From JBLRWS01 sp047921075 (GTDB lineage: Bacteria; Bacteroidota; Rhodothermia; Balneolales; Balneolaceae), in the NCBI GenBank assembly GCA_047921075.1, contig JBLRWS010000020.1, positions 1 through 40,016 on the forward strand: DNA of 40,016 nucleotides, written 5' to 3'. This document shows positions 17,192 through 22,799 of this stretch, piece by piece. The notes beneath the pieces were generated by a model. That model was not told the origin of the DNA, made no database searches, and saw only the letters and a list, made by a program, of their open reading frames with translations. Within the stretch, counting starts at the first letter, position 1, and each line of letters begins with the position of its first letter. Both the position numbers and the translations under genes were made by a program.

Positions 17192-17671
17192 TCAGGTATC
17201 TAAGGTTTCTATAAGCTCTTTAAGCTCTTCGGCATGAGCTTTTGTGTTTACTTTTTTGATGGTAGCCAAAACCGTTCCATCTGTGTCTAGAACAAATGCC
17301 GAGCGTGACGGTGCATCAAACTCTTTTCCGTACATTTTTTTTGTAACGATCGAATCGGTAGCCTTTGCAAAGGCAAAGTCCGGGTCTGAAACCAGGATGT
17401 AGGAAATGCCCAGTTTCTCTGCGTAATTCTGATGAGAGCCGCACGTATCTTTGCTCAGCGCAATCAGGTTGTACCCTTTCTCATCAAACCAGTCGGCGTG
17501 TTCGGCCAGGCTCCGGTTCTGTTTGTCGCATCCGCCGGTGTTGTTTCGCATATATACAGAAACGATGGTTGGGCGTGTAAGAAGATCGGAAAATACCACC
17601 TGCTCCTTTTCGCTATCGCGAACAATTTCTACAGTAAAATCGAGATCGGCTTTTGCTCCTTTTTCAATCAT
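17192..17671 (-). CDS. Peroxiredoxin-like protein with atypical active site
   Basis: The 159-residue thioredoxin-fold protein resembles the BCP/PrxQ family. The segment YMRNNTGGCDKQ (Cys48) aligns with the usual YPxxxTPGCTxE, retaining the Thr and peroxidatic Cys but lacking both prolines. A candidate resolving Cys77 lies in SKDTCGSHQNYAEKLG, and the C-terminal half (ILVSDPDFAFAKA, SAFVLDTDGTVLATI) is normal for the family. It probably reduces peroxides using thioredoxin, but loss of the conserved active-site Pro may alter activity. The gene is immediately upstream of topA with a two-base gap. No signal peptide is present. Confidence 0.8.
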   Translation of the reverse strand: MIEKGAKADLDFTVEIVRDSEKEQVVFSDLLTRPTIVSVYMRNNTGGCDKQNRSLAEHADWFDEKGYNLIALSKDTCGSHQNYAEKLGISYILVSDPDFAFAKATDSIVTKKMYGKEFDAPSRSAFVLDTDGTVLATIKKVNTKAHAEELKELIETLDT

Positions 17672-17829
17672 AACGGTTTAGAATGTTGTGTTGCGGATGA
17701 TCCATCATAATGGATCCGGCTCTCCTTTCGTTCTAAAAGAATAGATAAACTAAACAATTTTATTCCGAAACCCACCACGGATTTTTTTGTTTCCTTTCGC
17801 ACAAAAAGCAGGCATGGACCTGTCACGCC

Positions 17830-18387
17830 TCATCTGCTACTCTTCTGAAGCAGCCAGCGGCAGGCGGCAGCAAGTACGATCGCATGGTCAATCGTGCCGT
17901 TTCCAATCATCTCAAAAAAAGAAGCCTCCGGCACATGGTGTACCTGAATGTCTTCGTGGCCGTCGGTCTGCTGCGGGCCTGTCTCCTCACATCCATCAGC
18001 AAAAAACATATGGGTGCGGTTGCTCAAAATGGCCGGGTTGGAACTTGATACCCCCAGCGATGTCCAGTGGCTGGATTGAAAACCGGTTTCTTCGAGCAGC
18101 TCACGCCGGGCCGCTTCCATCGGCAATTCGCCGGCATCTACCATACCTCCCGGTATTTCAAGGGTTACCTGCTCTGTGCCATGGCGATACTGTTCTACCA
18201 GAAGAATCTCACCGGTTGCAGTGCGAGCAATCACGTTGATCCACTCCGGAGCTTTGATTACATAAAACGGCGCCGGTTCTTCCGAACGCTCAGGGACAAC
18301 CTCTTTTTGATGAAGGTTAAAAATGGGAGTTTCGTAGACTTTTGTATCTTTGCGCACAATCCAATCAGATTTTGTAAACCGAACCAT
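17830..18387 (-). CDS. NUDIX hydrolase, ADP-ribose pyrophosphatase-like
   Basis: The 185-residue protein has a complete Nudix box at about residues 81-103: G, five residues, E, seven residues, then RELLEETGF. The preceding VEQYRHG and EIPGGMVDAGE are typical of the ADP-ribose or NDP-sugar branch. It hydrolyses nucleoside diphosphates linked to another moiety; the exact substrate cannot be read from sequence. It starts only 17 bases from the divergent AMP nucleosidase start, so the two promoters must extend into one another's coding regions. Downstream a weak hairpin (ACAGG/CCTG-type, followed by five T) near 17800-17825 may terminate it. Confidence 0.88.
   Translation of the reverse strand: MVRFTKSDWIVRKDTKVYETPIFNLHQKEVVPERSEEPAPFYVIKAPEWINVIARTATGEILLVEQYRHGTEQVTLEIPGGMVDAGELPMEAARRELLEETGFQSSHWTSLGVSSSNPAILSNRTHMFFADGCEETGPQQTDGHEDIQVHHVPEASFFEMIGNGTIDHAIVLAAACRWLLQKSSR
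18345..18352 (+). promoter_or_regulatory. Candidate -7 element for amn (TAnnTTTG type)
   Basis: TATCTTTG matches the Bacteroidota -7 consensus TAnnTTTG and lies about 52 bases before the amn ATG, inside the divergent NUDIX coding region, where a promoter must lie because only 17 bases separate the two starts. A clear -33 TTG element at the right spacing is not evident, and use of this promoter type in Balneolota is inferred. Confidence 0.3.
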
Positions 18388-18404
18388 AGTAACCTCTGTA
18401 TTAC

Positions 18405-19583
18405 ATGAAAAAACGTCTTGAAATTACGAAAGAGGATTTTCGAAATGAAGAAGAGTTAATCCGGCAGATCGAAAAGCTCTGTGATTTGATGGAAACGATT
18501 TATCATGAGGGTGATTATCCAAAGTTAATGATCAAGCGCACATGGTCGGAACATAACCCGATCATTACGGGCGAAATGGCCGTACCCAGTGCGTACCGCT
18601 GGTATCTTACACGGGAGCTAAAGAAACTGGCCGAAAAGGGAGCCGAAATCACGGTCTTTAACTCCCGCCCGCGAATGGCGCTGAACAATCCGAATTTGTT
18701 CGATAACGCCGATGAAGATGACTGGGACATCACCCAAAAAAAGCTGTTCATCTTTAGCCCGGAGCGAATGGATATTTCGCTCGACCGCCTGAGGCACTAC
18801 ACCGGAACAGATCCCTCCGACTTTCAGCGCTACATCCTCTTTACCAATTACGATATGCATGTGGATGTATTTAAAGAGCTCTACCCCGACTGTGTGGGGC
18901 CTGACCGAACCGTGCAAATGCCCGCTTATCATCATAAAAAACCCGATAACAAAGGGTTTTCACTCGTCAACATCGGCGTTGGGCCGAGCAATGCCAAAAC
19001 GATCAGCGATCACGCGGCCGTTCTGCGCCCCGATGCCATGGTTATGGTGGGACATTGCGGCGGGCTCCGAAACCACCAGGATATTGGTGATTTTGTTCTT
19101 GCCACCGGTTTTATGCGCGATGACGGTGTGCTGGACGATCTGCTTCCGCTCAACATTCCCATCACCCCGAACCACCTGTTGAATGTGTACCTGAAGGAGC
19201 AGCTCGATCAGCACAAGCGCAGCTATCGGCTGGGCACCGTGTACACCACCGCAAACCGAAACTGGGAGTTTATGAAACGCCGCACGGTAGAGCAGATTCA
19301 TATCAGCCGCAGCGTAGCCATCGATATGGAATCGGCAACGGTAGCCACCAACGGCTATCGCTACCGCATTCCCTTTGCCACGCTGTTGTGCGTAAGCGAC
19401 AAGCCTCTGCACGGCAAACCCAAACTGAGCGGAGCTGCGCAAACATTCTACGAGAACTCCAAGGAGCTTCACCTCAAACTGGTGATCAACGCAATAGAGA
19501 TGAGCAAAAAAACCTACCCCGAAGGGTTGCCCAACGCGAGTATCAGGGCCATTAACGAGCCGCTGATGGGTGGCGCGGAATAA
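18405..19583 (+). CDS. amn: AMP nucleosidase
   Basis: The 392-residue enzyme splits AMP into adenine and ribose-5-phosphate. The N-terminal about 150 residues form the AMN-specific domain (TWSEHNPIITGEMAVPSAYRWYL and NSRPRMALNNPN). The C-terminal PNP/UDP phosphorylase fold contains VGHCGGLRNHQDIGD, DMESATVATNGYRYRIPF with the purine/ribose-contacting Glu, and CVSDKPLHGKPK with the catalytic Asp. It is somewhat shorter than the E. coli enzyme but all of the signature blocks are present. It is transcribed divergently from a NUDIX hydrolase, so both could work in adenine-nucleotide turnover. An AT-rich hairpin (19635-19655) follows the gene. Confidence 0.92.
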   Translation: MKKRLEITKEDFRNEEELIRQIEKLCDLMETIYHEGDYPKLMIKRTWSEHNPIITGEMAVPSAYRWYLTRELKKLAEKGAEITVFNSRPRMALNNPNLFDNADEDDWDITQKKLFIFSPERMDISLDRLRHYTGTDPSDFQRYILFTNYDMHVDVFKELYPDCVGPDRTVQMPAYHHKKPDNKGFSLVNIGVGPSNAKTISDHAAVLRPDAMVMVGHCGGLRNHQDIGDFVLATGFMRDDGVLDDLLPLNIPITPNHLLNVYLKEQLDQHKRSYRLGTVYTTANRNWEFMKRRTVEQIHISRSVAIDMESATVATNGYRYRIPFATLLCVSDKPLHGKPKLSGAAQTFYENSKELHLKLVINAIEMSKKTYPEGLPNASIRAINEPLMGGAE

Positions 19584-19634
19584 CTTTGTAAACAGCTCTG
19601 CCGATTCTTGATAAAGGTGCGAGTGTGTTGTGAT

Positions 19635-19676
19635 ATTTATTGTTTTTCAATAAATTTTAATTGAATTACAATAAAA
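19635..19676. promoter_or_regulatory. AT-rich inverted/direct repeats before the DUF2975-HTH pair
   Basis: ATTTATTG (19635-19642) and CAATAAAT (19648-19655) form a perfect 8-base dyad around TTTTT, and CAATAAAA recurs at 19669-19676. The cluster ends 10 bases before the DUF2975 start codon. It may be an operator for the adjacent small HTH regulator; alternatively the hairpin serves as a weak terminator for amn. The remainder of the 103-base gap shows nothing else. Confidence 0.4.
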
Positions 19677-19686
19677 TATATCCGTT

Positions 19687-20313
19687 ATGGCTATTTTTGG
19701 TTCCTGGTCGGTGGTATCGTTTTTACGGTTTTCTGCACAATTTTTGTGGGCGGTATTGTTGGTTACGCTCATCATTCAGGTTGCGATGATTGCCCTGTTT
19801 CTCTTCTCGGGTGGTGAAGTCGGGATTTTCCTGCCGGTTTACATTACGATAGAAGGATTACACGAAACGATCCGCGAAAGCGTGGGGAACCATCAGTCTG
19901 TTCTGTCGGTGTCGGGAGGTATCCGCGCGATGTTTACCCCCCTTCAGGCGCCATACCTGCAGGGCGCACTGCTTGGGCTTTTTCAGGCCGGGCTGCATGC
20001 GCTGGCACTTTACGGTGCAACCTTGCTGAAGCGTGTGTTGAATGAGATGCATCGCCTGCAGCACGTTTCGATTGCCAGCGGGCTGGAGATGCGAAAAGTA
20101 GGCTTTCTGCTGGTGGCGGCCGCACCTCTTAAATTCCTGTTTGAGTTGGGCAACGCCTACTTTTTTAACCTTCAGGCATCCTCTGAAGCCATTTCAGGCA
20201 TCGTTCCGCCGTTCGATTTTTCGTTGCTTTTTGCCGGGCTGATCGCTCTGGTTATAGCCGAGATTCTCCATCAGGCAGCCCGCATGTACCACGAACTGAA
20301 ACTAACCGTATAA
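19687..20313 (+). CDS. DUF2975-family membrane protein
   Basis: The 208-residue protein has four predicted membrane segments (about residues 18-40, 85-110, 138-155 and 180-200), with the second at GALLGLFQAGLHALALYGA. DUF2975 proteins are nearly always encoded next to a YozG-like Cro/C1 HTH regulator, and that gene follows here three bases after the stop codon, so they form one operon. The molecular function is unknown; the pairing suggests that the membrane protein modulates, or is controlled by, the regulator. Confidence 0.75.
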   Translation: MAIFGSWSVVSFLRFSAQFLWAVLLVTLIIQVAMIALFLFSGGEVGIFLPVYITIEGLHETIRESVGNHQSVLSVSGGIRAMFTPLQAPYLQGALLGLFQAGLHALALYGATLLKRVLNEMHRLQHVSIASGLEMRKVGFLLVAAAPLKFLFELGNAYFFNLQASSEAISGIVPPFDFSLLFAGLIALVIAEILHQAARMYHELKLTV

Positions 20314-20316
20314 GCC

Positions 20317-20526
20317 GTGGCTATTGTCGTAGAACTGGATGTCATGTTAGCCAAACGAAAGATGAGCCTGACGGAACTTTCGGATCGGGTGGGTATCACC
20401 ATAGCCAATTTATCTATCCTGAAAACAGGCAAGGCAAAGGCGATTCGCTTTTCCACGCTCGAAGCCATTTGCGAGGTACTGGAGTGTCAACCTGGCGATC
20501 TATTGATCTATCAGGAAGAGGAATAG
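20317..20526 (+). CDS. Small Cro/C1-type HTH regulator (YozG-like)
   Basis: The 69-residue protein is a single helix-turn-helix domain: MLAKRKMSLTELSDRVGI, then ANLSILKTGKAKAIRFSTLE as recognition helix region, then ICEVLECQPGDLLIYQEEE. The start is GTG, three bases after the DUF2975 stop. It lacks a ligand or dimerisation domain, as is usual in the YozG/XRE group that accompanies DUF2975. It probably binds its own operon's upstream dyad (CAATAAA repeats). Confidence 0.85.
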   Translation: MAIVVELDVMLAKRKMSLTELSDRVGITIANLSILKTGKAKAIRFSTLEAICEVLECQPGDLLIYQEEE

Positions 20527-20534
20527 CTTTTTTA

Positions 20535-20565
20535 TTGTAAGGAATTGCGCCGGACGGGGTCTTAC
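20535..20565 (+). promoter_or_regulatory. Putative ECF-sigma promoter before radC
   Basis: TTGTAAGGAA, an 11-base spacer and GGGGTCTTAC. The same two 10-base blocks with the same spacing occur upstream of the sigma-linked TPR gene at 21914-21944, while the spacers differ completely. The AGGAA block resembles the GGAA core of ECF -35 elements and GTC resembles an ECF -10. The element ends 19 bases before the radC ATG. It overlaps the TTG that an ORF-based start would use, which supports the downstream ATG. Confidence 0.7.
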
Positions 20566-20583
20566 TTAGAAAAAAGGAATCAA

Positions 20584-21297
20584 ATGGAACTGCGCCCTTT
20601 TAACCTGGACGACTATCGGCAACTCTCTGTAAAAGAGATGAACAGCAACGATCAACCCCGCGAAAAGTTGATGCGTTACGGAGCGGATAGTCTGAGTGAT
20701 GCTGAACTTTTGGCCATTGTATTACGCACCGGCAGCCGCAAACTGAATGTCATCGAGATGTCGCGCGCGTTGCTCGGGCACTTTGGCGGGCTTCGTAATT
20801 TATGCCGGCAAAACTGGCAATCGCTCAAAGTAATTCCGGGCATTGCCGGTGTTAAATCCATCACACTGCAGGCGGTGTTCGAGCTGGCCAAGCGCATTCA
20901 GGTCGCGTCTCTGGGCGAGGAGGTTGTCATCAACAGTCCGGATGCGGCGGCGGCCTATTTTGTACCCATGCTCCGCGATCTGCCTCACGAGGTGTTTATT
21001 GTTGCCTTTCTAAACAACGCAAAGGTATTAACCGGCTATCAAAAACTAAGTCAGGGCGGTAAAAAATCGACGGTGGTAGACATTCCCGACATTTTTCGGG
21101 CGGCGATGCTGCACCATGCCGACAGCATTATTTTGGTTCACAACCATCCGTCAGGTCAGACGAATCCCTCGGCGGCCGATATTTCCCTGACACGAAAAGT
21201 GCGTGAGGCATCCCATATGATCGGGATAACTATGGAAGATCATATTATTGTTGCTGAGAATGATTATGTGAGCTTTCGTAACCAAAACCTGATCTAA
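20584..21297 (+). CDS. radC: RadC-like JAB/JAMM-domain protein
   Basis: The 237-residue protein has an N-terminal helix-hairpin-helix region (residues about 60-100, IPGIAGVKSITLQAVFELAKR) and a C-terminal JAMM metalloprotease-like domain with HNHPSG, eight further residues, then Asp199 (metal ligands His186, His188, Asp199). LNNAKVLTGYQKLSQGG is the family block before it. Its physiological role remains unclear; older repair claims are disputed. The ATG at 20584 was chosen because it has AAGGA upstream at good spacing and because the longer TTG start lies inside a promoter-like element. The element implies control by the ECF sigma factor encoded next. Confidence 0.92.
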   Translation: MELRPFNLDDYRQLSVKEMNSNDQPREKLMRYGADSLSDAELLAIVLRTGSRKLNVIEMSRALLGHFGGLRNLCRQNWQSLKVIPGIAGVKSITLQAVFELAKRIQVASLGEEVVINSPDAAAAYFVPMLRDLPHEVFIVAFLNNAKVLTGYQKLSQGGKKSTVVDIPDIFRAAMLHHADSIILVHNHPSGQTNPSAADISLTRKVREASHMIGITMEDHIIVAENDYVSFRNQNLI

Positions 21298-21325
21298 CTT
21301 TCACCTCTCTTTTTTTTTCCGCAAA

Positions 21326-21357
21326 TTCTGTCAGTCTTTTTCGGTAACCTGACAGAA
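21326..21357 (+). promoter_or_regulatory. Hairpin immediately before the ECF sigma start codon
   Basis: TTCTGTCAG (21326-21334) and CTGACAGAA (21349-21357) form a perfect 9-base-pair stem with a 14-base loop, ending four bases before the ATG. There is no clear Shine-Dalgarno sequence, so the hairpin could limit ribosome access or be a protein-binding dyad. It is also possible that it acts as a terminator for radC, but it lacks a T-tract downstream. Confidence 0.5.
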
Positions 21358-21361
21358 AAAC

Positions 21362-21901
21362 ATGGATTATTCAGAGCTGGTAACATCTATTCAGAATGGT
21401 GATGAGGCCACAACCAGCCGATTGTGCCAGCAGGCCACACCCATTCTGATCAACTACATGGTGATTCGCGTTGGTTGCTCGCGGGAGGACGCAGAGGATG
21501 CGGTGCAACGTATGTTCGAGTACGTGATTCCCCGAATTCGGGAAGAGGGCATTGATGCACCAAAAGCCCTGCTCTCGTACATGCTTACCTCGGCACGGCA
21601 CATGTACCTGAAAATGGTGAAGAGCCAGAAGAATAAACAGGCCGATCCGTTGGAACATGAGCCCTCTTCTCCGGCGGGCCAGTTGTGGGACCTGATTGAT
21701 GAAGAACGGCAAAAATTACTGGCTCTCTGCCTCTCCATGCTCGATAAAACGCAGGCAGCCTTCATCCAATTCTTTTTTACCAATCCCGACGCCGATACAG
21801 AAACCGTAGCGGAACACTTTGACATTAGCCTCAACAACGTATGGACCCGAAAGCATCGAATCGTTAACACCCTGCGCGATTGTGTACAGAAAAAAGAATA
21901 A
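21362..21901 (+). CDS. ECF-type RNA polymerase sigma factor
   Basis: The 179-residue sigma-70-family protein contains region 2 (about residues 12-85, with AVQRMFEYVIPRIRE and ARHMYLKMVKSQKN) and region 4 (about 120-175, LSMLDKTQAAFIQFFF then TETVAEHFDISLNNVWTRKHRI, the HTH that contacts the -35). No sigma-1 or sigma-3 domains are present. It lies between radC and a membrane TPR protein gene, each preceded by the same promoter-like element. I infer that it transcribes both. The family subgroup is not assigned. Confidence 0.9.
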   Translation: MDYSELVTSIQNGDEATTSRLCQQATPILINYMVIRVGCSREDAEDAVQRMFEYVIPRIREEGIDAPKALLSYMLTSARHMYLKMVKSQKNKQADPLEHEPSSPAGQLWDLIDEERQKLLALCLSMLDKTQAAFIQFFFTNPDADTETVAEHFDISLNNVWTRKHRIVNTLRDCVQKKE

Positions 21902-21913
21902 CCAAAAAAAGTT

Positions 21914-21944
21914 TTGTAAGGAAAATAGAAAATGGGGGTCTTAC
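21914..21944 (+). promoter_or_regulatory. Putative ECF-sigma promoter before the TPR partner gene
   Basis: TTGTAAGGAA, an 11-base spacer, GGGGTCTTAC: both 10-base blocks are identical to those before radC. The leader to the ATG at 21990 is about 40 bases. The downstream block is also the left arm of a dyad: GGGTCTTA (21936-21943) with TAAGACCC (21967-21974), which could form a leader hairpin or operator. Confidence 0.7.
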
Positions 21945-21989
21945 AGGTACGAGGGTGTGCAAAAAATAAGACCCTAAAACACTGGATAC

Positions 21990-22799
21990 ATGGAAAATCA
22001 AGAACTACACAGAAGAATCCGAGCCTGCATCAACGGCTCCCTCTCTCCCGAAGAAACAGACGAACTCTGGATCGAATTTTTAGAAAATCCCGATGCCTTT
22101 GAACAGTTTCAAACCGAGCTTCATCTGGCCGATCTGTTCCTGAATAAAGGATATACTGTTGGGCAGCCGGCCGATTCTAAAAAAAAGATTATCGATTTGT
22201 CATCCTATAAAGTGTGGCTCTATGCGGCCGCTGCAGCGGTACTGCTGGCTGCGGGTTTGCAATTTTTTTCGCTATCGGAAGCCGACTCTTTCGGCACCTT
22301 TGCCCTAAACTCCATAGACGCCGAGCAGATGGTCGGCTCGGTTGTGTTTCGCAACGAGGATGCAGTTGAAGCAGCCGATCTGGAGATCAATCAGGCGCTG
22401 TCGAACGCTTTAATGGGTGATCTTGAACGATCCTACCAGCAGTTTTCCGCCCTGCTCGGCAGGGAGCTAAGCGACGAACAGCGCGCACGGGTACTGATCA
22501 ACAGCGGTATTTTAGAATACAACCGGATGAACTACGCACGCGCTGCCGCACATTTTCGAGAGGTGCTCGACATTGACGAGATCACACTTGGCACTCGCGA
22601 GAAAGCGTGGTGGTTCCTCGGCAATGCGCTGCTCAATATCGGTGACGTAACGGAAGCGCGCGAAGCGGTCTTCACCGCCTATGGGCTGGATGGCCAGTTT
22701 CAGCGGCCTGCTCTCGCACTGCTGAAACGCATCGACTCCGAGATGCAGCGGCAAGGCATGCAAACCGATGGGCAAACACTGCCCGAAGACGCCAACTAA
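21990..22799 (+). CDS. Membrane-anchored TPR protein, likely anti-sigma partner
   Basis: The 269-residue protein has an N-terminal cytoplasmic zone (residues 1-75) beginning RRIRACINGSLSPEETDELW, which looks like an anti-sigma interaction region. A single membrane helix at about 70-88 (VWLYAAAAAVLLAAGLQFF) is followed by a periplasmic part with TPR-like repeats (INSGILEYNRMNYARAAAHF and AWWFLGNALLNIGDVTEA). This layout suits an anti-sigma factor that senses an envelope protein partner, and the gene is directly downstream of the ECF sigma gene. No zinc-binding HxxxC motif is seen, so it is not a ZAS-type anti-sigma. Its stop overlaps the convergent ppk1 stop by four bases. Confidence 0.7.
   Translation: MENQELHRRIRACINGSLSPEETDELWIEFLENPDAFEQFQTELHLADLFLNKGYTVGQPADSKKKIIDLSSYKVWLYAAAAAVLLAAGLQFFSLSEADSFGTFALNSIDAEQMVGSVVFRNEDAVEAADLEINQALSNALMGDLERSYQQFSALLGRELSDEQRARVLINSGILEYNRMNYARAAAHFREVLDIDEITLGTREKAWWFLGNALLNIGDVTEAREAVFTAYGLDGQFQRPALALLKRIDSEMQRQGMQTDGQTLPEDAN

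Noticed and set aside
17800..17825. Terminator after the NUDIX gene
   Set aside because: Only a 4-5-base stem followed by five T; too weak to list as a separate feature.
20545..20583. TTG start for RadC with 13 extra residues
   Set aside because: The TTG lies inside the conserved promoter-like element; the ATG at 20584 has a good ribosome-binding site and gives the usual N-terminus.
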